Positions 5,679 through 11,993 of a stretch of DNA of 11,993 bases are shown one piece after another. Within the stretch, counting starts at the first letter, position 1. Every line of letters starts with the position of its first letter. The notes under the pieces are model-generated. The model ran no database searches. It was not told the origin of the DNA and worked only from the letters and a program-made list of their open reading frames with translations. The translations under genes were made by a program, and so were the position numbers. This DNA comes from Thermoplasmata archaeon (GTDB lineage Archaea > Thermoplasmatota > Thermoplasmata > Lutacidiplasmatales > UBA184): the NCBI GenBank assembly GCA_021848165.1, contig JAJZMW010000136.1, positions 1 through 11,993 on the forward strand, in the 5' to 3' direction.

Positions 5679-6138
5679 CCGGATGACCAAGATCGAGATC
5701 GCCTGGACCCTCGCCGTCGTCGTGCTGCTGACCGGGATAGCCGTGTGGTCCACCTTCGTGCTGTACAACGTCGACGCGCTTCCGCCGGCGAACGAGTACG
5801 TCACCGTCTTCGCCGCCCAGTGGTCGTGGACGTTCCGCTACAGCAACGGGACGAACGTCACGCCGAACTACAACGCCGCGTCGAACACCGAGAGCGGCGG
5901 AGGGTTATGGGTCCAACCGGGGTCCACCGTGCAGCTCAACATCACGAGCCTCGACGTCGATCACTCCCTCTACATCGCCGCGCTCGGCGTGCAGATGAAC
6001 GCGATCCCGGGGCGCTGGAACTTCGTCTCGTTCCAGATCCCGGCGAACGCCGTCCCGGGCACCGAGTACCTGATCCAGTGCACGGAGTTCTGCGGCACGG
6101 GTCACGGCACGATGCGCGCGTTCGTCGTCGTCGTCTAA
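5671..6138 (+). CDS. coxB: Cytochrome oxidase subunit II, CuA-domain half
   Basis: Carries the binuclear CuA centre that accepts electrons for a haem-copper oxidase; 155 residues. It starts at what is normally the second membrane helix of CoxB (KIEIAWTLAVVVLLTGIAVW, 7-26), then the CuA cupredoxin domain on the outside. Visible marks are QWSWTF (50-55), the aromatic electron-entry patch; H98 in DVDHSLYI; LGVQMNAIPGRWN (105-117); and the CuA loop C137-T-E139-F-C141-G-T-G-H145-G-T-M148, with all ligands present. The domain is intact, so the oxidase is probably functional. Canonical subunit II would have a further helix before this start; that piece is the preceding 72-residue gene, overlapping by 8 nt. 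No subunit I or III follows: the next gene is convergent. Confidence 0.95.
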   Translation: MASRMTKIEIAWTLAVVVLLTGIAVWSTFVLYNVDALPPANEYVTVFAAQWSWTFRYSNGTNVTPNYNAASNTESGGGLWVQPGSTVQLNITSLDVDHSLYIAALGVQMNAIPGRWNFVSFQIPANAVPGTEYLIQCTEFCGTGHGTMRAFVVVV

Positions 6139-6264
6139 GGCGCAGCACGGGCCGAAGAACGGGCGGGAGGAGCCCGCTCTCTCTCCTCGCGGGCGCCGCG
6201 CGCGGGTCGCGAGAGGGTCGGACGCGGAAGGGGTGCGCGTGGCTCGCGCTCGCGGGTCCCCGGC
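6139..6264. other. Convergent intergenic gap between subunit II and the two-domain cupredoxin
   Basis: 126 nt between two converging genes. It is very GC-rich and holds only a weak CTCGCG/CGCGAG pairing (6186-6191 and 6208-6213). No gene and no convincing T-rich terminator was found. Confidence 0.4.
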
Positions 6265-7314
6265 CTAGTAGTGCCCGTCTTCGTTTTCGGGGGGTTTCGG
6301 GAACCGACCGGTGAAGCCGACGATCGCCGCCAGGACGACGCCGATGCCGATCAGGCCGAAGGCGACCGCGAGGATCCACGCCGAGACGATCGCCGTGGAG
6401 ACGGTCACGGTCGGCGGGACCGGCACGTTCACGTAGAGGAAGCCGAACATCCCGCTCTGGAAGTGGCCGGGCTCCTCGCAGATGAACTCGTAGACCCCGG
6501 ATTGCGCGACGAGGAAGTTCCCCGTTCCCTGGCCGCTGCTCGGGACCTGCACGTTCGCCAGCGCCGGGTGCACCGCGAAGTAGTTCGAGAAGTTCTGCGG
6601 GGTGATGTTCACGCCGGGCTGCGGGACGAGGGTCCAGGTATGGACCAGGGCGCCCAGGTTCTGCACCGAGATCGTGACGTTCACGGGGAAGTGGAGCCCG
6701 CTGGTGTTGAGCTCGATCGCGTTGGGGACGAACGAGAGGGCGTCCGTCGTGTTGTCCGAGACGGTCGCATTGCCCCCGATCGTGGGGGTGACCGTCACCA
6801 GGCCGGACATGCCGGACTGGAACTGGTAGGGGACGACCGAGACGAACTCGAACGACAGCGGGACCGCCGTGACCGGCACCGACCAGCTGACGTTCGAGAG
6901 CCGCCCGGGAGCGACGGAGACGTTGACGAAGGAACCGTTCACGGCGAAGTAGTGGTCGAGCTGCGTCGGGGTCCAGCTCGGGCTCAGGACCGCCCCCGAT
7001 TGCCGGGCCATCGTGAAGGTGTGCGGGTAGGCGCCGAGATTGGCGAGCTGGAACGTGATGTTCGCCCCCGAGTCGACCGCGATCCGGGACGGGGCGAACG
7101 CCGGCGCGTCGGTCATGTTCACCCGGATCGTCTTCGGCGGCGTCGCGATCGGCGGGCTTGCATGGCCGTAGCCGACCGGCACCCCCGCGTGGAACGAGAC
7201 CGGGATCGCGACGGGGGCGGCCCACAGCGCCGTCAGCACGATCAGACCGGCGACGAACCACGGCGCCGCGGCTCGCATCGGCCGGGACCTCGACCCCCGT
7301 CGACCCAATCTCAC
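6265..7314 (-). CDS. Membrane-anchored protein with two cupredoxin domains, the first degenerate
   Basis: 349 residues from GTG 7314. After a basic N-terminus and a helix (about 17-38) come two tandem cupredoxin domains (about 62-178 and 188-298), then a C-terminal helix (about 305-334) and a short tail. Domain 2 has a full type 1 copper site: H225 in LVHTW and C279, H284, M289 in CEEPGHFQSGM. Domain 1 aligns without gaps there (SVVPYQFQSGM): H98 and M169 remain, but the cysteine is S159 and the second histidine is Q164, so it should not bind copper in the same way. The sequence is rich in NxS/T sites. An ATG at 7386 would add 24 residues but includes the promoter motif (7351-7370), so it is rejected; ATG 7278, after GAGGT, is an alternative start. 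Likely an electron carrier for the oxidase. Confidence 0.88.
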   Translation of the reverse strand: MRLGRRGSRSRPMRAAAPWFVAGLIVLTALWAAPVAIPVSFHAGVPVGYGHASPPIATPPKTIRVNMTDAPAFAPSRIAVDSGANITFQLANLGAYPHTFTMARQSGAVLSPSWTPTQLDHYFAVNGSFVNVSVAPGRLSNVSWSVPVTAVPLSFEFVSVVPYQFQSGMSGLVTVTPTIGGNATVSDNTTDALSFVPNAIELNTSGLHFPVNVTISVQNLGALVHTWTLVPQPGVNITPQNFSNYFAVHPALANVQVPSSGQGTGNFLVAQSGVYEFICEEPGHFQSGMFGFLYVNVPVPPTVTVSTAIVSAWILAVAFGLIGIGVVLAAIVGFTGRFPKPPENEDGHY

Positions 7315-7350
7315 GGCGAACCCCGGTGCGGATTGGACCGAGATGCCGTT

Positions 7351-7370
7351 GATATCGGTAGTGTACGAAT
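7351..7370 (-). promoter_or_regulatory. Promoter of the two-domain cupredoxin gene with shared upstream element
   Basis: ATTCGTACACTACCGATATC on the minus strand, 16 of 20 positions identical to the block at 5416-5435 before the subunit II genes. GATATC (7351-7356) is the TATA-like part; initiation about 27 nt further on would be near 7327, giving a ~12-nt leader before GTG 7314. Confidence 0.55.
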
Positions 7371-7382
7371 CGCCGGTGCCGT

Positions 7383-8213
7383 TCACTCGCCCGCGTCGCT
7401 CGGCTCGACCCGGCGCAGCAGTTGCGTCGTGACCTCCACGAGGGGATGGTGGGTGGTGCGGTCGATCTCCACGTCGGAGAGCGAGGAGAGGTGGTGGTCC
7501 CGGGCCGTCCGTTCGAGCCCGGTCTCAATGTGCGCGAACTTCTCGGGCTCTTCGCACAGGAGGATGAACGCCTGCAGCTGCGTGAGCCCCATCTCCCGCG
7601 CCGCGAGGGCCCGGTGATGGCCGTCGATGAGGATCCATCGGTCCCCCTTCTGGAGGACGAGGAGCGGCTCGGCGAACCCCCGCTCGAGCTCGTAGCGCCG
7701 GCCCTCGAGCTCGTCCTCGAAGACCTTCCACTGGGTGGGGCGGAGCCGATCGAGGGGGACGGCGCCCCGCCGGTAGGTGAATCGAAGGCCGTAGCGCTCG
7801 CCCAAGAGCTGCTTGAGCGTGTCCGCCTTCGCGGGGCTGGCGCGCTCGAAGTGCGAGCGGACGATGTCGAGATTCGAGAGGATGCCGCACAGGCGCCCCT
7901 CGGCGTCGACGATCGGCAGGTCGCGGAGACCGAAGCGGAACATCACGCGGGCCGCGTCGTCCAGCGCGGTCTCGGGCGTCGCGGTGTAGGTCCCCGGCCG
8001 CAGGATCGCCCGGAGCGGCTCGGTCGCGCGGTGGCGGGCGCGCAGCAGCTCCTTGGTGCTGACGAACCCGACGAGACGGCCGCTCGGATCGGTCACGGGG
8101 AACCCGTGGTGCCGGCTCCGGAGGACGCGCTCGATGACCTCGCCGATCGGCGTCGATTCCCCCACGTGCTCGACGCTGAGCACCATGTAGTCCCGGACCT
8201 GGACCGGGCTCAT
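7383..8213 (-). CDS. CBS-CBS-ParB/sulfiredoxin-fold protein, possible nucleotide-dependent enzyme
   Basis: 276 residues. A pair of CBS domains (about 1-60, with HHGFPVTDPSGRLVGFVST, and about 68-125, with LRDLPIVDAEGRLCGILSN) normally binds adenine nucleotides as an energy or metabolite sensor. A ParB/sulfiredoxin-like domain follows (about 148-217), with VPLDRLRPTQ at its start and the nucleotide-binding signature IDGHHRALAA (196-205). In this fold DGHHR-type proteins include DNA-partition CTPases and archaeal free-serine kinases, so a small-molecule kinase regulated by nucleotides is plausible. The start ATG at 8213 overlaps the isomerase stop by ATGA. Position as the last gene of a sugar kinase-isomerase operon favours a metabolic role over chromosome segregation. 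Domains are clear; the reaction is unknown. Confidence 0.85.
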   Translation of the reverse strand: MSPVQVRDYMVLSVEHVGESTPIGEVIERVLRSRHHGFPVTDPSGRLVGFVSTKELLRARHRATEPLRAILRPGTYTATPETALDDAARVMFRFGLRDLPIVDAEGRLCGILSNLDIVRSHFERASPAKADTLKQLLGERYGLRFTYRRGAVPLDRLRPTQWKVFEDELEGRRYELERGFAEPLLVLQKGDRWILIDGHHRALAAREMGLTQLQAFILLCEEPEKFAHIETGLERTARDHHLSSLSDVEIDRTTHHPLVEVTTQLLRRVEPSDAGE

Positions 8214-8821
8214 GCGGGCGGCTCGGGCGGGACCTCGTCGCGGAGGTAGGCCGTCAGGACGTGGCACAGGATCAGGTGGACGTCCTCCGTGTGCTGCATC
8301 GAGGAGGACGGGACGACCACCGGCACGTCGACCATCGACTTGAGCTTCCCGCCGCCGATCCCGGTGAGGCCGATCGTGAAGAGATGCATCTCCCGGGCGA
8401 CCTCGACCGCCGCGAGCACGTTCGGGGAGTTGCCGCTTCCCGAGATCGCCACCACGACATCCCCCGGGCGCGCGAGATCGCGCAGCTGCTCCGCGAAGAC
8501 GACCGAGTAGTCGGCGTCGTTCGCCCACGCCGTGACGCTCGGCGTGTTGTCGTTGAGCGCGACGCACCGGAACCGCTTCGCCGGATACGGCTTCGCCCTC
8601 ATCGTCGACTTGGCGATGTCGGTGACGAAGTGCGACGCGGTGGAAGCGCTGCCCCCGTTGCCGAGGAAGAAGATCGTCCCCCCTTCGCGACGGGCCCTCA
8701 GGAGCGCCGGGACGATGCGCTCGAAGGCGACCTGCAGGTACTCCTCCGCGATCGCTTCCTTCGTCTCTTCGAGGTACCGGTGGACGTAGGACCGCAGGCC
8801 CGATCGGGGGAGTTCGCTCAT
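8210..8821 (-). CDS. gmhA: Sedoheptulose-7-phosphate isomerase (GmhA-type SIS-domain protein)
   Basis: Converts sedoheptulose 7-phosphate to D-glycero-D-manno-heptose 7-phosphate, the first step of activated-heptose synthesis. The 203 residues match GmhA length. SIS-domain marks are FFLGNGGSASTASHF (51-65), with the phosphate-binding loop and the following helix; AISGSGNSPNV (125-135); GLTGIGGGKL (151-160); and the C-terminal catalytic region SSSMQHTEDVHLILCHVL (172-189), with Q176 and H182 in the expected places. The start ATG at 8821 overlaps the kinase stop by ATGA, and the stop overlaps the next gene by ATGA, giving a coupled three-gene operon. The substrate could be another ketose phosphate, since archaeal relatives are little studied, but the neighbouring HddA-type kinase supports heptose. 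Confidence 0.9.
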   Translation of the reverse strand: MSELPRSGLRSYVHRYLEETKEAIAEEYLQVAFERIVPALLRARREGGTIFFLGNGGSASTASHFVTDIAKSTMRAKPYPAKRFRCVALNDNTPSVTAWANDADYSVVFAEQLRDLARPGDVVVAISGSGNSPNVLAAVEVAREMHLFTIGLTGIGGGKLKSMVDVPVVVPSSSMQHTEDVHLILCHVLTAYLRDEVPPEPPA

Positions 8822-9795
8822 CGTCCGACGAAGAGGATCCGGGAGCCCTCCGCGCTGATCCGGACCGGTGTGCGGGTCATGGGAGCGAGGGCCTCTTCTA
8901 GCTTGTGGGTCGCCTCGGGAGGGTGGACCAGAAGGAGGAAGCCTCCTCCGCCGGCGCCGGCGATCTTCCCGCCCCACGCCCCCGCCGCTTTGGCGGCGGC
9001 GTACTGGGCGTCGATCGTCGAGTTCGTGATCCCTTGGGCGAGGCCGCGCTTGAGCGTCCACCCCTCGTCGAGCAGTTCGCCGAGGGCCTTCCACCGCCGG
9101 TGGGCGATCGCCTCGCGCGCCTCGTACGCGAGCGCCTTCATCCGGTCCAGCGACGGCGAGACCTCGCTCGTGCGCGCGCTCTGGTGCTGCAGGATCCCTT
9201 GCGCCTGGCGCGTCGTCCCGGTGTAGAAGAGCGACAGATGCTGGCCGAGCGCCTCCCGGTCCGAGGGGGAGAGGGGGATCGGCGACGCCCGCACGGTCTC
9301 GTCGGCGTGGAACTCGAAGTATTCGACCCCGCCGAAGGCGGCGATGTACTGGTCCTGCTTGCCGAGCGTGCCCCCCAGGCGATCGATCTCGATCCGGCAC
9401 GCTTCCTCGGCGAGCTCGGCGGGGTCCTTGAGGATCCCGCGATAGGCGTAGAGCGCCTGGAGCAGCCCGACCGTAAGGCTCGAGGAGGAGCCGAGCCCGG
9501 TCCCCTCCCCCGGGATGTCGGCGACCGTATGGACCTCGATCCCCCCGGTGACCCCCGTGGCGCGCATCGCCTCGCGGATGAGGCCATGGTGCAACTGGTC
9601 GATGTGCTCGACGTTCTCCGTTCGAGAGTACGCCGCCCGGATGGTGTGGTCGAACTTGGCGGAGACCAGGACGTGCATGTAGCGGTCGATCGCGGCGCTC
9701 GTGACCGCGCCGCCGTCGTGCGAACGATAGTAGGCGGGGAGATCGGTGCCACCGCCGGCGAAGCTGATCCGCAGGGGCGTCCGCGAGATGATCAC
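8818..9795 (-). CDS. hddA: GHMP-family sugar kinase, D-glycero-D-manno-heptose-7-phosphate kinase type
   Basis: Predicted to phosphorylate D-glycero-D-manno-heptose 7-phosphate at C1 using ATP; 325 residues. The three GHMP motifs are present: RTPLRISFAGGGTDLPAYY (5-23), typical of HddA-like kinases; the ATP-binding GEGTGLGSSSSLTVGLLQAL (96-115); and GAWGGKIAGAGGGGFLLLV near residues 271-289. DRLGGTLGKQDQYIAAFGG (137-155) carries the usual active-site KQDQY segment. Start GTG at 9795 gives exactly the conserved N-terminus, and TAATA 26 nt upstream fits a leaderless transcript. It is the first gene of the operon with the isomerase. HddC-type nucleotidyltransferase and GmhB phosphatase are absent here. 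A related sugar phosphate substrate cannot be excluded. Confidence 0.9.
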   Translation of the reverse strand: MIISRTPLRISFAGGGTDLPAYYRSHDGGAVTSAAIDRYMHVLVSAKFDHTIRAAYSRTENVEHIDQLHHGLIREAMRATGVTGGIEVHTVADIPGEGTGLGSSSSLTVGLLQALYAYRGILKDPAELAEEACRIEIDRLGGTLGKQDQYIAAFGGVEYFEFHADETVRASPIPLSPSDREALGQHLSLFYTGTTRQAQGILQHQSARTSEVSPSLDRMKALAYEAREAIAHRRWKALGELLDEGWTLKRGLAQGITNSTIDAQYAAAKAAGAWGGKIAGAGGGGFLLLVHPPEATHKLEEALAPMTRTPVRISAEGSRILFVGR

Positions 9796-9818
9796 GCGGG
9801 AGCGACCCGACTCGGGGG

Positions 9819-9823
9819 TATTA
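9819..9823 (-). promoter_or_regulatory. TATA-like box of the heptose operon
   Basis: TAATA on the minus strand, centred 26 nt before GTG 9795 and made of bases of the helicase stop region (TAA at 9821-9823). The only AT-rich block in the 25-nt gap, so the operon may have its own leaderless promoter inside the end of the helicase gene. Confidence 0.5.
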
Positions 9824-11890
9824 GAGTTGAGGGTCGGGGAACTTCGGCGCCTCGCCTTCGGCGGCGAGCGGGGGCCCGGTCGACCACCGGGCCCGGCGGC
9901 CGTAGAACGCGCGCGCGGTGGCGGCGAGGTCGCCGATCGGCTCGAGGCCGGGGAGGATGCGCGCGAACGAGACGGCCCGTCGGTCGAGCACGATCGCGAG
10001 GCCCCGGTCGTGCTCCGAGCGGATCATCCGGCCAAGGCCCTGGGTGATCGCCCGCTGCGCGGGCGCCTCGAAGACCGACCCCCAGCCCCCCGAGCCGTCG
10101 GAGTCGAGGTAGCGTCGCAGCGCCTCCCGTCGGGCGGTCGGCCGGGGGTACGGGATCCCGACCATCACGACCGCTTCGAGGTCCTGGTCGGGAAAGTCGA
10201 TCCCTTCCGCGATCCGCCCGCTGGCGACCCCGAGGATCGCTCCGGCGCCCGGCTCCTTCTTGAACCCCTCGATCGACCGCCAGAGATCCCCCGCCGAGAG
10301 CTGCGGATGCTCGAGGACGGTGTTGCTCGGGAGCGCCGACTGCAGCCCCGCCCGCATCGTCCGCTCGAGGAGGTCGAAGCTGGGAAAGAAGACGGCCGTC
10401 TTGACCGGGAGGCATTGCAGCACGTAGGCGATCCGGTCCGCGAGGTGGCCGATCGCCTCGGGGTTGGCGTGCAGCGACTCGTACCGGGTCGTCACGCTCG
10501 GATCGTAGAGGTAGCGGACGTGGTCCGCCGGGAACGGCGAGGGGATCGAGATCTCCCGGACGTTCGTCCCGAGGCGCATCGCCCGACGATACTCGTCCAG
10601 CGGGGCGAGCGTCCCGGACATGTGGACCGCGAGGTGGCATTCCGAGAGCGGCGCCGCCGGCCCCCCCGCGTCCAGCGCGAACGCTTCGAGCGCCGGCCGG
10701 GGCGAGCGGGTCACCACCTTCGCGTAGCCGGGCCCATCGAGCTGGGGCCAGGAGAGGAGGGTCAGCGCCACCGCGTGCACCCAGGAGCGCGGCAACTTCC
10801 GCTCCCGGCGGCGCTCCTCCTTCAGGTTCTCCCCCCAGGTCGCGAGCGCCCCGAGCCACGTGTCGAGGCGGTGGCTGGTGCCGCCGAGGCTCGTGAGCAG
10901 CGCCTCCTCGAGCAGGTTCGGCGGGAGGAGCGCGTCCTCCTCGTGGACCAGCGACTGGAGGATCTCCTCGATCGCGGCGTGGACGATGTCGAGGAAGCGC
11001 GTCGCGCTCGGGCCCTCGGGCAGTTGGAAATCCCCCCGTTCGTCCAGCTCCCGCCGCGCGCGGCGCACGCTGGACAACGGGAGCGCAACGCTCGTCAGGT
11101 CGCGGAGGTAGTCCGGGAGCTGGTGGGCCTCGTCGAGGACGACATCGACGCGCTCCGGCCCCACGTTCAGCCAGCGGAAGAGCGAGCGGCGGACGTGCGG
11201 ATGGAAGAAGAAGGCGTACGGCGCCGTGACGACGCGCGCCTGGGGGAGCATCCGCTTGGTGAGCTCGTACGGGCACAGGTTCTCCGCCGCGCAGAGGCGG
11301 TCGAACTCCGGCGGGGTGGGAAGCTTCCCGCGGAGGCGCTCGGCGAACGCCTCGGGGTCCGTCTGCAGGACCCGCGCGTAGTAGGCGCATCCATCCAGGT
11401 CGACCAGATCGACCACCCCTCCCTCGGGGAGCGGGGGGGGAGGCGCGAGCGATTGGCCCGACGCGTTCATCGCCTCCGTCGCCCGCTTTCGGTCGGCGCA
11501 CAGGAGACCGTGCTCCTCGGCGGTCGCGCCCTGGACCTCGGGGATGTCCTCGAGGAGGAGGCACCGCTTCGCGCGGCCCTGGAGGCCGAGGACGAGCGGC
11601 GGCGTGTCCATCCGGTGGGAGATCGCCCGCGCCTCGTGAAGGACCTGCACCTCCTGCGAGTGGGTGCGGACGAGGTAGAGGATCGTGTGCCCGTCGCGCA
11701 CGGCGTGCTCGAGGAGCGGCGCGAGGGCCGAGATCGTCTTCCCCGAGCCCGTCGACGCCTGGGCCAGGAGATGGCCCCCCGTCCGGGCGAGCTCCGAGAT
11801 CGCGCCGAGCAGCTCCTCCTGGCCCGGGCGCGGACGGTACGGAAAGAGCGGGGCGAGCGGGCGGGCGGCTTCGCCGGTGGAGGAGCTCAC
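9821..11890 (-). CDS. XPD/Rad3-type superfamily 2 iron-sulfur DNA helicase
   Basis: ATP-driven 5'-3' DNA helicase of the XPD/Rad3/DinG family, 689 residues. Walker A is ASTGSGKT (45-52), the DEAH box is at 253-256 (VVLDEAHQ), and motif VI is QGLGRMIRSEHDRG (617-630), preceded by a GRIAEGIDF motif V. Cysteines C110 (GRAKRC), C131 (LLCADRK), C168 (DGCAYY) and C206 (NLCPYELTK) match the four Fe-S ligands of XPD in order and context; C200 is extra. The segment between C131 and C168 carries a proline-rich APPPPLPEGG insert. The length fits archaeal/eukaryotic XPD proteins. GTG at 11890 is taken as start because it lies just before the PLFPYRPRPGQEELL motif and 30-odd nt after TTAAAA. A role in repair is likely from the family. 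It is unlinked in function to its neighbours. Confidence 0.93.
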   Translation of the reverse strand: MSSSTGEAARPLAPLFPYRPRPGQEELLGAISELARTGGHLLAQASTGSGKTISALAPLLEHAVRDGHTILYLVRTHSQEVQVLHEARAISHRMDTPPLVLGLQGRAKRCLLLEDIPEVQGATAEEHGLLCADRKRATEAMNASGQSLAPPPPLPEGGVVDLVDLDGCAYYARVLQTDPEAFAERLRGKLPTPPEFDRLCAAENLCPYELTKRMLPQARVVTAPYAFFFHPHVRRSLFRWLNVGPERVDVVLDEAHQLPDYLRDLTSVALPLSSVRRARRELDERGDFQLPEGPSATRFLDIVHAAIEEILQSLVHEEDALLPPNLLEEALLTSLGGTSHRLDTWLGALATWGENLKEERRRERKLPRSWVHAVALTLLSWPQLDGPGYAKVVTRSPRPALEAFALDAGGPAAPLSECHLAVHMSGTLAPLDEYRRAMRLGTNVREISIPSPFPADHVRYLYDPSVTTRYESLHANPEAIGHLADRIAYVLQCLPVKTAVFFPSFDLLERTMRAGLQSALPSNTVLEHPQLSAGDLWRSIEGFKKEPGAGAILGVASGRIAEGIDFPDQDLEAVVMVGIPYPRPTARREALRRYLDSDGSGGWGSVFEAPAQRAITQGLGRMIRSEHDRGLAIVLDRRAVSFARILPGLEPIGDLAATARAFYGRRARWSTGPPLAAEGEAPKFPDPQL

Positions 11891-11920
11891 GGTCGTCCCC
11901 CGGGAACGCGGCGAGGAGGG

Positions 11921-11926
11921 TTTTAA
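11921..11926 (-). promoter_or_regulatory. TATA-like box of the helicase gene
   Basis: TTAAAA on the minus strand, centred about 33 nt before GTG 11890, implying a leader of only about 6-7 nt. Confidence 0.5.
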
Positions 11927-11951
11927 CCTACGCGTTCACGGGAAGCCCGCG

Positions 11952-11983
11952 CCGCTCCTCCCGGTCGGTCGTAGGAGGAGCGG
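11952..11983. repeat. Perfect 10-bp inverted repeat upstream of the helicase
   Basis: CCGCTCCTCC (11952-11961) and GGAGGAGCGG (11974-11983) are perfect complements around a 12-nt spacer. It lies upstream of the helicase promoter near the window edge, so it may be a terminator-like hairpin of the gene beyond, or an operator. No T-run follows on either strand. Confidence 0.45.
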
Positions 11984-11993
11984 ACCCCGTAGG

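Noticed and set aside
6186..6213. Hairpin terminator between the converging genes
   Set aside because: Only six base pairs around a 16-nt loop in very GC-rich DNA, without a T-run.
7315..7386. ATG at 7386 as start of the two-domain cupredoxin
   Set aside because: The added 24 residues coincide with the promoter block at 7351-7370, and the added sequence is polar and unlike a membrane-protein start.
9746..11926. 726-codon plus-strand reading frame opposite the helicase
   Set aside because: Low-complexity Arg/Glu/Val translation; the minus strand carries an intact helicase with all motifs.
1..11993. tRNA, rRNA, CRISPR array, insertion sequence or prophage parts
   Set aside because: No cloverleaf, regular spacer-repeat array, transposase or phage motif was seen; base composition and gene packing look uniform.

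Overview
The window is GC-rich DNA from what looks like an aerobic archaeon. The archaeal signs are a PhoU-type regulator fused to an AbrB/SpoVT DNA-binding domain, an XPD/Rad3-type iron-sulfur helicase, sulfocyanin-like blue copper proteins, and AT-rich TATA-like boxes about 26-28 nt upstream of GTG start codons (leaderless-style promoters). A high-GC member of the Thermoplasmatota fits best, but that is an inference from gene content and not a phylogenetic result.

Region 1 (1-3262, minus strand) is one tightly packed operon. In transcription order it holds tatA, tatC, a second TatA/B-like gene, a 61-residue single-helix membrane protein, a Rieske iron-sulfur protein, and cytochrome b, which runs off the left edge. 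Several genes overlap by ATGA. The Tat translocase is thus encoded together with a probable Tat substrate, the Rieske protein, and its quinol-oxidising partner. Upstream (3263-3435) lies a promoter region with a ~32-bp tandem imperfect repeat and a GC-rich hairpin. The next gene upstream, on the same strand, is the AbrB-PhoU regulator (3436-4473), with its own promoter and a perfect inverted repeat over the predicted transcription start.

Region 2 (4557-7314) encodes copper redox proteins. It holds a membrane-anchored sulfocyanin-like cupredoxin (minus), a divergent promoter, a cytochrome oxidase subunit II that is split into two overlapping genes (plus), and a membrane-anchored protein with two cupredoxin domains of which only the second keeps a full type 1 copper site (minus). 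With the bc-type complex, these could form a quinol -> Rieske/cytochrome b -> blue copper protein -> CuA -> oxygen chain. Oxidase subunit I is not in the window.

Region 3 (7383-9795, minus) is a three-gene operon with two ATGA overlaps: a GHMP sugar kinase of the HddA type, a GmhA-type sedoheptulose-7-phosphate isomerase, and a CBS-CBS-ParB/sulfiredoxin-fold protein. It suggests synthesis of an activated heptose or related sugar.

Region 4 (9821-11890, minus) is an XPD-like helicase with four Fe-S cysteines, preceded by its promoter and a 10-bp perfect inverted repeat near the right edge. No tRNA, rRNA, CRISPR array or insertion sequence was seen.
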